In this document: piece after piece, positions 1 through 12,639 of the stretch
Position numbering within the stretch: position 1 is the first letter of the stretch
How the letters are laid out: every line of letters begins with the position of its first letter
Source: Branchinecta lynchi
Lineage: Eukaryota; Arthropoda; Branchiopoda; Anostraca; Branchinectidae
Assembly (NCBI GenBank): GCA_023053575.1
Contig: JAKZAP010000007.1
Coordinates: 19,431,464-19,495,463 of the forward strand
Direction: 5' to 3'
DNA length: 64,000 nt
The notes under the pieces: model-generated
The model's database searches: none
Told to the model about the DNA's origin: nothing
What the model saw: the letters and a program-made list of their open reading frames with translations, nothing else
Made by a program: the position numbers and the translations under genes

Positions 1-180
1 CGGATTCCCCTTTCCTCCACTCCCCCCACGGTGGTCGGATCGGGGAAGTAACTATTTCCAAGTTAGTTAGGTCGGGTCCCAGGTATGCCTGCCAAGTTTC
101 ACTGTCCTAACCCCACCTGGAAGTAACTTAACTCCATATCACCGCAATTCCGGATCTCCCCGGATCTTAATGTAATTCAT
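1..180 (-). repeat. R1 tandem-modular repeat, partial copy
   Basis: Part of a repeat family seen seven times in the window. Seen here on the reverse strand, it carries the R1 core (complement of GATGAAACTTGGCAGG, as in GCCTGCCAAGTTTCA near 88-103) and C-rich tracts. The window edge cuts it on the left. Similar modules resume at 541. Confidence 0.7.
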
Positions 181-540
181 CTGCAATCAAACTCTTGAAG
201 AAAAATGATGATGAGCTCATCGGGAGATTGAAATGTATATTTTACTCACAAGTATCATTTGTACTTTAAGAAAGTCTGCTTATAAGGCGTTTTTATTCCT
301 CGGTCCAACGGCCAAAGAACGAAATCCACAGGCTACGACCAAAGGCCTTCTTGATGCCGTTGTCCTTGGCCTTAGCCTGTGGTTCCTTTCAACAAGAGCT
401 GAAAGCTTATATGGCACTTGTAAGAACAGTTAGCATGTTTGTCAGATACGGTTTGCAGTTGTCAAGGCTGGATGTCTCTCCCGATACTCATCTCAACAGA
501 AAATAGGCTTGATCTAGTAAATCTGAAATGGTTATTCCAC
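181..540. other. spacer with an R1 half-hairpin arm and a small inverted repeat
   Basis: No gene seen. It contains one arm of the R1 terminal hairpin (TATGGCACTTG at 410-420) without its partner, so this looks like a broken R1 end. CCACAGGCTA at 326-335 is the inverted partner of TAGCCTGTGG at 373-382. Confidence 0.4.
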
Positions 541-1255
541 TCACTGACAACTATTCCTCCCACAACGATGATCGGATCGGGGGAGGGACCATTTTTAAGC
601 CAATCTGATAGAGTCCCTGACATGCCTGCCATGGTCATAGCACGGCCGGCCAAGTTTCATGGTCATAGCACATTCGGAAGTACCCCATTTCGTGATCACA
701 GAAATTGTGGAAAACCCTCTTCAACTCCCCCAACTGTGATATGATCCGCCCAAGTCCCATCCCGATCTCTCGACTCCAAGCGTTTCACGAGATTTCCGTC
801 ACCCCCCTCCAGCTCCCCCCCACCCCAGTTATCGGATTCGTTCCAGACTTGAAATTGATCATCTGAGACACTTATCAAGTTTCATTCACGTCCGATCACC
901 CGTTCTAAAGTTATGAATGTCACTAGATCCTGGATTCCCCATCCATCCACTCCCCCCACTATGGCCGGAGGCCATATATGGCCTATGGCCACTATGGCCA
1001 GTATCAAAATATAATTAGGACAGAAGTAGCTTACTTTCTTGGAAAAAGCGGAAAACAAAAAAAGTCGAAAGTCGGATCGGGTAAGTGATTATTTATAAGT
1101 TATTCTGGTCGAGTCCCTGATATGTCTGCCATGTTTCATCGTCCTAGCTTGTTTGGAAGTGCCCGAACTAGCAAAACCTGGACCGACCGACAGACCGACG
1201 GACAGACAGAAACTGCGATCGCTATATGGCACTTGTCCGAAGGGCAAGTGCCATA
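541..1255 (-). repeat. R1 tandem-modular repeat ending in terminal hairpin
   Basis: Reverse-strand R1 copy with several modules, each containing the complement of the GATGAAACTTG core, followed by a GACCGACAGACC-type tract (about 1180-1210), a TGCGATCG box, and a hairpin. The hairpin arms are TATGGCACTTG at 1225-1235 and CAAGTGCCATA at 1245-1255 with a 9-nt loop. This order of parts recurs at 57.4 kb (same orientation) and at 29.8 and 45.1 kb (opposite orientation). Confidence 0.75.
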
Positions 1256-3718
1256 AAATGGAGGATGCTGAGGATCTGGAAATTCTGGAATACAAAAAAG
1301 AACTTTTCAAATTTAAATATAAGTATTGTGAATGACTGTTGTTTGCTTGTCAACTCTCTGTATTCGGGGAATTTCTTTTTATAGTGGGTCCAGAATTTGT
1401 ACAGCTGTAGGTTGTGGTGTGTCCAGAATAGCACACTGGGTTAGTTAGCAAACTAGTTTAAAACCAGGAAGTAAGCTGTAAGCTGTTTAGCTGGGTTTTT
1501 TTCAGAGTTTAAGGTTTCCCGCCACTGTCCGTTTGAGCAGCTTATACGGCGTTTTTGCTGTTCGAACCCACAGACCAAAGTCTACGGCAAAAAGCGTCCA
1601 AAAATGCATTATTAGCACACAGGCCAACTGCTACGGCTGCAGTCCACATGCATGCAAAAACGCAGCTAGTTTTAAACATGGTTAGGCCTAAGAGGAATTG
1701 AAAATAACAAAACAAACCTGGATAAACGTACACCAAGAAGTAACGTGTCATTGTTTTCTTATCGATAGCGCACCTAGCGGCCAAAAAAGAACTAATCTGA
1801 GAGGAATTTTATGAGGGCGTATAGGTAGGCTAGGCGACATCGCCCAGACGTGAAAAGAAGAAGATAATAGCATGGAATAGTCAGAGTGTAGTGTATATTT
1901 TTTGTTTTTTCTTATTTTTTTTCCTAGAAAAACAATTTGTATATATTCGATCTCGATTCAGTTGTTAATTGAAAGACGAAAGTCCACCTCAACCTAGTCT
2001 ATTCCGGACTGAAGCGCACTTTTGTCTTTTAGTTCACTACTTACAAATAATGCCATGTCAACGGCGTATTTTTCCATCAAATAAAGTCTTTGGTTTCCGT
2101 ACTGAGGCCCTGGTGTGTGGGTTCTAGTTTGTCTACGACCCACATAGGATTCCTAGTTTTTTTAAATTTGGTTCAAAATAGTTTCTGGTTGTCACAAGCT
2201 TATGGTAGCCTATAGTGTTCCATCTGCGTAATATGTGTTTATTTCCAAGGCAGTAGAAGCCTGTTGTATAATGTTCCATCTGCATAATATTTGTTCATTT
2301 CCACTCAGCCTACTAAGCTTGAAACACTGCCTTTTTTTAATGAATCTGCTTGTTTTCATCTGATATTCTCAAACGGTAGCAATTATCTGGAATGCAATTT
2401 GTCTCTCCTTGTTTTGGATGTTGACATCACTTGGTTGAATTGACCCCGAAAAGATACAATTTACGTTACCATATACAGTCTGTCGTACTTTTAACTAAAT
2501 TACCAGAGGGTTTGAAACATTCGTGACATGTGCTATGTACTGAGTACCAGATTCTTTATATTTGGATGTATTCTTAACTGCTTCTGAATTTTCTTGTCAA
2601 CCCACGAAAGCTTGTCTGAATCAATGAGCCGGAAACTGCTGTTTCCGCGTCCATTCCAGTGTGAACAGCCTTATCACTTTTGCCTCCATTTGATTTTTCT
2701 TCCTCGGTGGTTTACTGCATTACACCTTCTCTGTAAAGGTAACGGCTTTTGATATCCCGGGTAAGCTCCACCTTCGCTCGTTTGCGTCGGGAGTCGGCCC
2801 TATTTACTCGACTCTGTAAGTCTGGTGAAACTATATTCCAGGCCCATGGTCTTTTTCAAGGAGAACCAGAGATTATCTCGATTGTTCTTTGCATAAGAAC
2901 GTTACACATATATCCATACTGGATATTACCTCACACTACGGAGGCCTTGTCCAGTCGATACTTTTAGATGGCCCCAAGCTTCGCGGGGAAAGCCGCAGAT
3001 GCGCGGGAACTCAATGCGTTCTACACGGATGCCTACGACCCATACTGAAAACAAGACGTGAGATCAGGTCAGGTTAGTTAGCAAGTACGAACACTGGCAG
3101 TTCACACCAACCGCTTCTGTCGATCCCAATCAAAGTCAGAAGACTCAGATTGGGACGGGTTCACGTACTCCGACGACCTACAGTTGCTCTGTCCAAATTG
3201 TGCAGCGAGTCAACCTCACCCCCCCCCCCCAGCTGAAACGATCAAACGGGGGGAGATAACGAAAGACATTGCTTCTGACGGTCAACGCGGACCTCGGACC
3301 GATTGTAGCGTTTAGGAAGGGTCAGAGACTATGGGACACAAAATAGATCACCGTGATGACCAAGCCAGTGAATACAATGGGTGGAAGGAGACATTGCTTC
3401 GCTTGGTGGCTGCCATGAAGAGCAATCTAGTTCGGTATTGAAAGGAAACTAGGTTGCAAGTGGGGTCAAAAGTTGGGGACAACGTCCGGCCAAGATTGTT
3501 CGTGAGACCCCTAAATTCTTGTCTTCTAAGGCTGATGTTGTTTCGTAAGTGCCGAGTAAGTTGCTTCAGCGTTCAAAAGCATCCCTGGCGACAAGAAACC
3601 CAACAGATTTTGTAGTTAGAAGACACATCACTTTGAACTATAGGAATCTAGGCTTTACATTTTTTTGTTGTTGATGAAGTGGCCATCAGTATCAATTTCC
3701 ATTCTAAATATCTTTTAA
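1256..3718. other. non-coding stretch with minor repeat remnants
   Basis: No gene could be supported. About 2018-2050 resembles the tail of the tRNA-derived SINEs at 28.3 and 40.5 kb (TTTTGTCTTTTAGTTCACTA). A 24-codon stretch near 2969-3046 reads like coding sequence but is too short to assign. A poly-C run lies near 3220. Confidence 0.3.
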
Positions 3719-4103
3719 TAGTTCCGTTTTTGCGGATACCATGGTATTTGTTACCACGGTAACGATTTGCAATTAGTGTTTTTTGCAGTTACTGTGGTAT
3801 CTGATATACGGTTGCTCTGCAAAAACGACAATTGCCGAAATTGTGCTTTTCGAAGTCATCCCGAAGTCACATCACTAAGTTCCAAACTTCTTTCTCCCGA
3901 ATTTGACAAAAAAATTATGAAAGTGAGATGACTTTTTTCAGATACCACTATCAGTTACCACGGTCCGTCCGTGGTATCTGAATATCAGACACCACAATAA
4001 CTGCATAAACGCCTTTTAACTGTGGTATCAGATACCACAATAACTGCAAAAACGACTTTAGACCATGGTATCAGATCCCATGGTATCTGCAAAAATGCAA
4101 CTA
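3719..4103. mobile_element. MITE family A, copy 1
   Basis: The termini are inverted repeats: TAGTTCCGTTTTTGCGGATA on the left and the complement of TAGTTGCATTTTTGCAGATA on the right. TA flanks both ends if the outer dinucleotide is taken as the target duplication. The interior repeats the core TGGTATCTG / GTTACCACGGTAAC many times in both orientations. A second copy lies at 22480-23130. There is no transposase, so it is non-autonomous. Confidence 0.75.
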
Positions 4104-4693
4104 GTGTGTATTTTCAAATTGTTATGTTTAGTTCCTGAATTTGGTTGACAAATAATTCAAAAACACTAATTCGGTAAGTTCCAGCAAATAGATTGGAAAA
4201 AATGTTAAAACAAAGTAGGCTAGTATGGTTGACACATTCCCTCAAAAACTTACATTCAACAGAAAGAGTAACGATTTCCGTTTTTGCTTGTTTTCTAAGG
4301 AATTTCTTAGAAATGTTAATAAGTTTAGTAAAATATGAATATTTCATTAGATAGCCCACAAACAAAGAATTCATAATATGTTTGCTTGGGCTTTTCATGT
4401 AAATAGATACTGTATCATACATACAGTTTGTATAATTAGCTGAATTTTGTTGTATATGGGGAAATGCGCAGGTTTTCATTGAGCTGGCCATTACAGATCT
4501 AACTTGTCCTTCTAGGCCAAAATGTCAGTTACCTTCACAGGTGCTGTGTTATCCGACACGATTTTCGTTCTCAGCTTAAAAAGTAGATCTGTAAGGTTAT
4601 TCAAAACTTGTGTTTTTCAAAAAATATATTATAGGATTTTTAGGCTATTCAGCCTATAGACTATAAACCCTATGTGACCTAGTCTATTCTAAG
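4104..4693. other. AT-rich spacer
   Basis: No gene or clear repeat seen. A 125-codon reverse-strand reading frame (4114-4491) has no recognisable domain and AT-rich composition, so it is treated as chance. Confidence 0.3.
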
Positions 4694-5810
4694 GAAACAA
4701 GACCAAAGGTTTCGATCGGATCCCAAAAATTCAATATCTGATCCAGACAACTGGGTCTTGTCTTAGCCGGATCCAGTCATCGCCAGACTCCTTGAACATT
4801 TTAAACAATTAAAATTCAGAAACAGATTAAGGCCAAATAGCTAGTCATCTGAGAAAACCAAGTTCAGATATGGATTTAGCATGTGTGTTTACCCCTATAA
4901 GTCATACCTGTTTGGACGAAAACTTCCTGCCACTTCTGCCAATTTCCTGGTTTCGGCAGAACTCCATAGCTACTTGTCCGGCGAAAAAAGAAAGCTCAAA
5001 AAGGAACTCAGGGTATCTTCTTTCCCCAATAATGAACATCTAATCAACTTCAAATAAAATTTAACTTATAACAAATTTTCCGACTCCAGCCGGATTCCGG
5101 TCGAACTAAATTTCTGGGTAAAATATGATTGTCAAACACGGATTCAGCATTTCTTCTTACCCTTAAATCAGTTATCTAATCAACTAGAAATAAAACTTAA
5201 GCTTCTAACAATTTTCCGGTTTTGGCTGGATTCGGAGGGAACTACATGTCCAGGTAGAAAATTTTTTCCCATAAGTGTTCAGCATGTTTTCTTGCCCTAA
5301 ATCGAACGTCTAATCAACTCCAAATAAAACTTTTAATTTTGAAAAACTTTCCGGTTTGGGCCGGATTCCGGGCGAACTACTTGTCTGTCGAGAAAATGGT
5401 TTTCACCATTGTCGTCAGCATGTCTTCCTACCCCTAAATCGAAGATTTAATCAACTTCAAATAAAGCTTTTACTTTTAACAAACTTTCCGTTACCGTACT
5501 TGTCCGATGACAAAATGGTTTTCACCATCGTGTTCAGCATGTCTTCTTACCCCATAATTGACTATCAAATTAGCTGTTTCAAAATATTTTGTTTGCCCCT
5601 TAATTTAAACCCTCTCCCCCACCTCTAAATGTAGGGCTACAAAGCCCATCTACGAACTTGACTAGTCCGACGACCCAACGAATCCTCACACCAAGTTTCA
5701 TCAAAATATCTCATTCCCTTCGAGAGTTATCGTGCTTACAGACGGACAGACGGACAAATTTTGCGATGTCATAGGTATCCCTCAACTTACGTTTTTGGAT
5801 CCTAAAAACT
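4694..5810 (+). repeat. R2 tandem-modular repeat, copy a
   Basis: It begins with a stem region (AACAAGACC near 4698 pairs with GGGTCTTGT near 4750) and a GGATCCCAAAA motif. Degenerate modules of about 110-140 bp follow, each containing CCGGATTCCGG, an ACTTGTCCGG-type core and CTAATCAACTTCAAATAAA. It ends with a GACGGACAGACGGACA tract, TGCGATGTCATAGG and a TTTGGATCC palindrome. The same plan is seen at 15.9, 42.9-45.1 and 50.3 kb. Confidence 0.75.
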
Positions 5811-7845
5811 AATGTCATAATTGTCCATGCAAAAAGCTGGCCCAGACTAATATATTTTATTTGAAATTTCCATGGTTGCCCACTGATGGAAAGTGGGTGC
5901 TCTGCTTTTAAGAAATTCGAGAAATTCTTAAAACTAAATATTTTTGAAGTTTCAATAGTTTTAATTTAGTTTTAATAAGAAGCTGACCTTTAGAGTCGAA
6001 TACAAAATATGTGGTTTGCTGGATTTTTTTTTGTGAAAAATGACAATCCCGGACTAGTAGACAATAGAGATGTCTTTGCTGCAAAACTTTTTTTGGTTGC
6101 ATCTGGATTTTCCAAAACTCCTAAGGAGCCTATCAAGTGATATTTTTAATGGTTGTTCATGATGTGATTTCATATTTTTTCTGTTTATGGAGTCCTTCAA
6201 TCTGTTTTTTGAAGCTAGACTTAAGCTTGATGAAATTCTGAACCTTCCTCTTGTTTCACCGAATGATTTCAATGTGCCGTTTCAGAGAAATCTCCCCGAG
6301 TTCTTTTTTAGATCCCGATTTGTTTCATTTCCTAAGGAAGTAGCCTACAGGAGGGGTATCTGACCTTGCTTTAAACTACCTCGTTGTTTGCCGTGTAAAT
6401 TTTAAAATAAAATGTACATGCTCTCCTGACTATGTGCCTTTTCTTTGTTTTGAAGCTGCTTTGAAAAGAAATTTTCTGGCTATTGACTTTGCTATCATTT
6501 TGTAAGACAATCACGTAAGGTTAGAATAAAGGGATCTTGTTTGGCAAGAAAAATATGTTCAACTAGAAATCTTGAAGCAATATTTGTTTATCCAGTATGT
6601 AAACAGCTTCAATCTAGTATGTTTGACATATTTGTTGGTTCCTTCTTAAACCAGATAGATTATTCTGAAGGAAAGAATTCTCTGGAAATTTGGAATCTTG
6701 TCTGAGGTTGGATACCCCTCCTAATGTAGATGTCTTCCTGAATTTTAAAAAATTTCACATCAATAACTACTGGGTACCAGCTGGGTACAGCCAGTAGAGG
6801 ATGGGTATCCACAGGTATCCAGCCCAAATTTGACCCGAAAAATCTTAAAAGAAAACTTTAGTTCAGTCGCCCAGGACATTGCAGATTTCTATCTTGTCAG
6901 CTGTGTCCAGCTGTGTCCTCCTTGTCACAGTCATGTCTTCTTGTTACTTCTTTGTCACGGTTTAAACCCGTTTTATTTAACCCTGTCAGGTGAATGACTA
7001 AGCAGAAAAGCATTGCAAATAAAACACAGTCGAAAAATCTACCCGAGACCTGCCCGAGACAGGACCAAAACTTGCTCCGAGAGCATGTCATCATTCACAG
7101 CATTCTGTCTGACAGGGCACTGACAATGGTCAGCTGACAGGACAAATAAAGCGGCGTTAAGCGGACAAGGCAGATAAATGAAAGAGCACTTGGCAGACAG
7201 GACTGAGAAAGGACCGGGACAAGGCTAAATCGAATGCGGCTCTTGTCAGGACTGAACCAAATTTCCTTATAACCTTTTGAGGCCATGTTCGAGGTCATAT
7301 AAGTTCTAGGTTGCATACCTACTTTAGTCGTGTTTGAAACTTCTGATAAATCAGGATAAAATTACCTTTAACTCCTTTAAGTGTAATTTTTCTGCACTGA
7401 TTTAAATTAGACCATTTATCAACTTTTTGTGAAGAAGTTTTTTCATCAACATGGAACAGGCAGTGTTGCCACACCGCTGAAATTTTTCGTGCTATTGAAG
7501 ACTGGAAAAAGTGTTCTTTTCTGAAAAAAGTGCTATTTCAAAAAAGAATTTTGCATCATCCAACCTGTGTCTTACTCGACTAAACTACAACTAACATTTT
7601 TTTATCTTAAATCTGTTTCCTCCATTTTGCAATGCAGAAGGCTATATATATATATATATATAGTAGCCTACTTTATTCGCTTAAATTTTATTCTTCTACC
7701 TAAAAAGCAGTAGCTTTGCTTTTGCTTCACCTCCATTACTACTGCACTGACTTATCAGGGTGCAGGAGCCTGATAGCATAAGCTGTTGTTTCTACGAGAA
7801 CTTAAAGTTTATCAGCAAGCTACACTTATTACTTTACACGTATAG
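5811..7845. other. non-coding stretch with decayed coding-like fragments
   Basis: A 57-codon + strand frame from an ATG at 6188 to a stop near 6361 reads like real protein (rich in F, L, R, N, P) but is not recognised. AGGAGGGGTATC (6350-6361) and GATACCCCTCCT (6711-6722) form a 12-bp inverted repeat, so a 0.37-kb element may interrupt older coding sequence. From 6896 to 7300 the sequence is enriched in TGTC/GACA words in both orientations, like the interiors of the MITEs elsewhere here. Confidence 0.3.
7643..7662. repeat. TA dinucleotide microsatellite
   Basis: About ten uninterrupted TA units are visible in the sequence. Confidence 0.9.
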
Positions 7846-8935
7846 TTATAATAATAATAATATAATAATATATTGCAAAAAAAAAAAGGCCACAAAGCCT
7901 CTACAAAGTTCTTTTGAAACATTTAGGGTCGTACATTTGGGAAAGAAACATTCCATCAATTTCTTTCTTGAATTGGCTTATTGATGGGGAGTTTGCTGTT
8001 TCTTCGGGCAGTTGATTCCAATGGGGTGGCACGCGGTTTTTGAAACTCCACCGACCAATATCTTTGCAGAACCTCTCTGCGGTGAGTTTGAGGCTATGAC
8101 CGCGTAAGTTGTTGAAGTTAAAGTTGAGGATGTCGTCAGCTTCGACGTTTTCGTACATACCGTGGCATAGCTTGTATGTCTCAATGAGGTCTCCCCTGTG
8201 GAAACGGTATGCCAGCGTAGGGAGTTTCAGTCTTTCAAGCCTTTGCTGGTATGGGAGATGTCTCAGTTTAGGCGGGAATTTCGTGAGCCGCCGCTGAACA
8301 GTCTCGAGGGCATCAATGTCTCTATTGTAAAAGGGTCTAACTGAGCAGTGCCCATATTCGAGAATGGGCCTTACCAGCGAGGTGTACAGTGTGGTAAGCA
8401 TATGCTCGTTCTGAAACTGAAAAGATCTTCGAAGTAAACCGGCAACTTTGTTAGCCTTGGAAATGGTCTGTTCATAGTGGCTGTGGAAGCTTACTTGGGA
8501 GTCGACTATGATACCCAAATCCCTCTCCTCGTCGCTGCTGCTTAGGAAGGTGTCTCCAATTTTATAAGATGACGGCCATTTAGTTCGTCCTACGGTCATC
8601 AGGTGGCTTTTCGTTGCGTTAATTTCCATCAGCCAGACTGTCATCCATTGATTGATTTTATCTAGATCAGCCTGTAGTTGCAGTGAGTCTTCAGGGGATT
8701 CGATTACTCGGTATAGCTTCGTGTCATCAGCATACAGCAGAATAGTAGAATGTATTCCGTCTACAAGGTCATTGATGTACAGATTGAACAATAAAGGGCC
8801 TAGAACAGAGCCTTGAGGAACTCCACTGAGGACATCCGCGTCTGTGTTATAAACAACTGAACGCTGGCAAATGGTGATTGTCACAAACTCAAGCTCGTTA
8901 AAAGTGAATTTGTTTCTCCTCACAGGCAGGTGCGT
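7846..8935 (-). mobile_element. 5'-truncated CR1/Jockey-like non-LTR retrotransposon
   Basis: The 3' portion of a non-LTR element on the reverse strand. It encodes the second half of the reverse transcriptase, its thumb/C-terminal region, and a 3' end in TAA-type short repeats (7847-7873) rather than a plain poly-A tail. It is broken at about 8935, where homology to reverse transcriptase stops. Related 3' ends occur at 19258-19500 and, rearranged, at 48594-49838, all sharing the RGDLIET-type segment and the TAA tail. The short-repeat tail fits CR1-like clades. Confidence 0.85.
7904..8935 (-). CDS. reverse transcriptase C-terminal part (non-LTR), open frame
   Basis: An uninterrupted frame (the longest reading frame runs 7901-9046; about the first 38 residues lie outside the element). 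Reverse-transcriptase motifs are visible in order: GVPQGSVLGP (motif B, template/primer grip), then LLYADDTKL with the YADD catalytic aspartates (motif C), then the region with LGIIVD and the LVRPILEYG segment typical of non-LTR C-terminal domains. The end has RVPPHWNQLPEE and FKKEID, common in CR1-like ORF2 termini. Motif A and the endonuclease are absent because the copy is 5'-truncated. The lack of stops suggests recent insertion; it cannot be active alone. Confidence 0.85.
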
Positions 8936-10030
8936 CACTATGGGGGAGGACGGGTGGGGCCAAAGGTACTGAGAAAGTACTTTCGTCGGGCGAATAGAAT
9001 TAAAATTTGTATGCTTTTTGTTAGGCATCGGTCGACTCGTCGGCACATCAGGTTCTTTTTATACATAAAAAATCCAAAAGAAATAGTTTTCTTATGCTTT
9101 TGTCGGGCGTCGGTCGACTCGTCAGCACATCGGGTTCCACTTATACGTAAGAAATCAAATTTTGCAAAGTTTGTCGGGCGCACCCGGGAAGTTTAAGTTC
9201 CATCAGCACTAGGGGTTATTTTTACACGTATGAAATCATGTTCTATACAGTCTAGTCGAGCAAAAAACAGAACAAATCGAATGCTCGATGGTTTTGTCGG
9301 GCGTCAGTATTCTCCTCGGCACATCGGGAGCCCCCCCCCCCCACCTCTTTGAGATTCGGTAAAACTTTGGGCCGGAGTCCCAAAATTTTTCTAAAATTGT
9401 TCGGTATTTTTTTAAATAGCAGAACTGTTCGATATATTTACGGGGATTCGGTAGTTATACAGAATCCTAAATAAATCCTGTATGTATAAATATCTTCGGT
9501 ATTATGATCGGAATTCGGTATAATTGACAGCATTCGATAAATATTCTTTGAGCCCAAGCTGACTTTGAAACATTTATTCAAATTTCAAACAATGTTTTAA
9601 ACAATGAAAACATTGTTTGAATGCCAGTATTTGGTAGTTATCACGAATTTTCTGAGTGAATTTACTGAAATCATTTGGTAGTTTTTCGATGCCGGAACTA
9701 TTCGGTATATGGAGATTTGCACAGAATCACGAATAAGCTATTCGTTCAAAATTGTTCGGTATCATGATTAGGACTCGGTAATTTATACAGTATAATTTCC
9801 AGGATTAGGAAGTTAACCACGAATCCTGACTTCGTTATATATAAGAAGAATAAGAATATTGTTCGGTAGACTTTTGATACCAAAACAATTCGGTATAATA
9901 ACCGGGATACGGTAGATATACAGAATCCCGAACATGCTATCGGTCTGAACTTATTCGTTATAATAACTGTGATTCGGTAATTTATTCGTTGTAATTGCCA
10001 GGATTCGGCAGTTACCACGAACCTCGAAAC
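8936..10030. repeat. degenerate tandem arrays (GTCGGGCGTCGG-type, then TTCGGTA-type)
   Basis: From about 8980 to 9330 a motif GTCGGGCGTCGGTCGACTCG followed by GCACATCGGG recurs at about 80-110 bp spacing. From about 9350 to 10020 an AT-rich family recurs with TTCGGTAT, GATTCGGTAGTTATAC and CAGAATCC words. Both arrays are irregular. No gene seen. Confidence 0.5.
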
Positions 10031-10570
10031 TCAGAAGAGGTCGAGTGAAGCACTAGTCGCAGACAAAAGGGATGATCTATGATACCATTCATAGTCCTTA
10101 CTTTTATTTTGAATCCCCAAAAGAATATCTAATCATAAATATTTCGAAAATCCCGCCTGCAGCACTTTTCGTAATATTCTCTACTTTGTGGAAGGGCGTG
10201 TCATTTGACGGGGGTTTTAAGCCAGTTTTAGGATTGAGATTTTGAAACATTAAAAGCTAGAATTTGGATGGAAATTAGATTTGGCAGGAAAAAGCAAACA
10301 AAAATTTCGCCTGCGCCGCTCACTTTATGTGATTATGGGTAGTATATTAAATAGACTACAGTTACTGCCTGCTTACTGCTGCTGCCGGAACGTCGCTCTA
10401 TCCGGTTTCTGGAACTTCTTAGAGTTTCGGTATTGAATCAACGGTAAAGTATAGAATTTTAAAGAGAAGCAGTTAAATTTTAGCCTACAGAAAAAAAATG
10501 GATTTAAAAAATTTTCGCCGGTGGCACTCGGTTTAGTTTTCTATTCGTTATAATAGATAGAAGCTGTTAC
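10031..10570. other. spacer, nothing recognised
   Basis: No gene, RNA or clear repeat was found in this AT-rich stretch before the 776-bp duplication. Confidence 0.3.
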
Positions 10571-11344
10571 TTCAGTCATGCCCGGCAATATATTCTAAAT
10601 GCCCGGCATATATTCTACATGTGGGCTTCGCCAAAACGCCGCCTAATCGTTGGCTTATCGTCTTTCATGCTGCCCTTGCTTCTTGTTACTCTTCCTACGT
10701 AATCGTTTCCATTCCATAATTTAAAGCTCGAATTCTTAGTTCTAAGATTCGGTAAAATTTCGACTCTGCACTCCCCACCGAAAATGCACTTGCGACGCCC
10801 AGGGGGCATCAGAGACTCAAATTTCTGACATCTAGCCTCGGAAATGGCACTTTTCGAGGAGGGGGGTACCCACCACCCAATTTAAATTTGGACAATCAAA
10901 TTTTGTAAAAAGACCACCCAATTTAAATTTGGACATTTAGTTTTCTGAATTTAACCACCCAATTGAAATTTGGCTATATTACGTAAGCAAACGGAGACCA
11001 CCCAAAACTAAATAGAAAAATTATGTTTACATTTTTTATTGCAGAATTTTTTGCTCATATAGGATAAATAAAGATAGAAAAAGTCATTTACATGTTTTTT
11101 CAACATTTTTTTTTGAAGATTCTGCTGGTCTTAGTGTTGTTATTTTAGGGATTTCAGGAAAAGAAACGCGACAGAATTCGAAATCCTCAAAAGGTGTGCG
11201 ATTCATTCACAGATGATATTTACGTGCAGATACAGATATTAAAGAAGAGTGAAGGTACTGTATCACTTATGATTTCTGTTTGTAATGCGCATAGTGAGGA
11301 ACTTGATTAGTCTAAGGGTCCCCTAAGCTGAGCTAGGACTAGCC
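10571..11344. repeat. 776-bp tandem duplication, copy 1
   Basis: The sequence from TTCAGTCATGCCCGG to AGCTAGGACTAGCC recurs 776 bp downstream with only about four substitutions noticed by eye. It contains a reverse-strand 64-codon frame (10615-10809) repeated in copy 2, and a short minisatellite (about 10867-10985) of ACCACCCAATTTAAATTTGG units. Confidence 0.9.
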
Positions 11345-11346
11345 TT

Positions 11347-12120
11347 TTCAGTCATGCCCGGCAATATATTCTAAATGCCCGGCATATATTCTACATGTGG
11401 GCTTCGCCAAAACGCCGCCTAATCGTTGGCTTATCGTCTTTCATGCTGCCCTTGCTTCTTGTTACTCTTCCTACGTAATCGTTTCCATTCCATAATTTAA
11501 AGCTCGAATTCTTAGTTCTAAGATTCGGTAAAATTTCGACTCTGCACCCCCCACCGAAAATGCACTTGCGACGCCCAGGGGGCATCAGAGACTCAAATTT
11601 CTGACATCTAGCCTCGGAAATGGCACTTTTCGAGGAGGGGGGTTCCCACCACCCAATTTAAATTTGGACAATCAAATTTTGTAAAAAGACCACCCAATTT
11701 AAATTTGGACATTTAGTTTTCTGAATTTAACCACCCAATTGAAATTTGGCTATATTCCGTAAGCAAACGGAGACCACCCAAAAATAAATAGAAAAATTAT
11801 GTTTACATTTTTTATTGCAGAATTTTTTGCTCATATAGGATAAATAAAGATAGAAAAAGTCATTTACATGTTTTTTCAACATTTTTTTTTGAAGATTCTG
11901 CTGGTCTTAGTGTTGTTATTTTAGGGATTTCAGGAAAAGAAACGCGACAGAATTCGAAATCCTCAAAAGGTGTGCGATTCATTCACAGATGATATTTACG
12001 TGCAGATACAGATATTAAAGAAGAGTGAAGGTACTGTATCACTTATGATTTCTGTTTGTAATGCGCATAGTGAGGAACTTGATTAGTCTAAGGGTCCCCT
12101 AAGCTGAGCTAGGACTAGCC
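11347..12120. repeat. 776-bp tandem duplication, copy 2
   Basis: Second copy, directly adjacent and in the same orientation. Differences seen: a T-to-C change in the run before CCACCG, GTACCC to GTTCCC, ATTACG to ATTCCG, and AAACTAAA to AAAATAAA. Such near-identity points to a very recent duplication or to two haplotypes placed side by side in the assembly. Confidence 0.9.
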
Positions 12121-12123
12121 TAC

Positions 12124-12339
12124 AGGAGTGGTACTCAACCTCGAATTTGTATAACCTCGAACCTGCCTCGAACTTGACCTGAAAATACTACAAGCTCTGC
12201 ACAGTCCTAAATTTATCCTAGGTCATTCAGGGTGTCTTTCTTGACAGTTAAGACTAGGTTAAGACTACACTGATCTTTCCTCTTAACCTTTTTAGGCACA
12301 AGTTCGAGGTTGTGAAAATTCGAGGTTAGGTACCCCTCG
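12124..12339. mobile_element. MITE-like element, family J
   Basis: The outer arms are imperfect inverted repeats of about 40 bp. The left arm starts AGGAGTGGTACTCAACCTCG; the right arm is the complement of CGAGGGGTACCTAACCTCG. The interior repeats the core AACCTCGAA in both orientations. There is no coding capacity. No target duplication could be fixed. Confidence 0.55.
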
Positions 12340-12639
12340 TTTTGATTTACAACAAGGTAATCCGGAAAAGCATCAAGCATGCACAGTTTTTTGTAGTGAA
12401 GGCAGGATGCCAGGGAGTATGAGAGCAGTAATGGTTATCAAAAAGTGCAGTTATGTATCACAGTAGTCTAAGGCCCAACTTCCATTTTCCCCTCCCCTAA
12501 CTGATAGGCTGATTAGCTGTGAGTCAAGAATTTCTAGAATGTCTCGAAAAGAAAAGTTAAGTAATAACAATGGAGAAATTTGAATATCAGTATGCCTTAA
12601 TTCTTATAATTGCAGGCAATTGGCTGGCTGTGGCCCACT

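Noticed and set aside
4114..4491. 125-codon reverse-strand gene
   Set aside because: AT-rich, no domain, no splice or promoter signals; consistent with chance.
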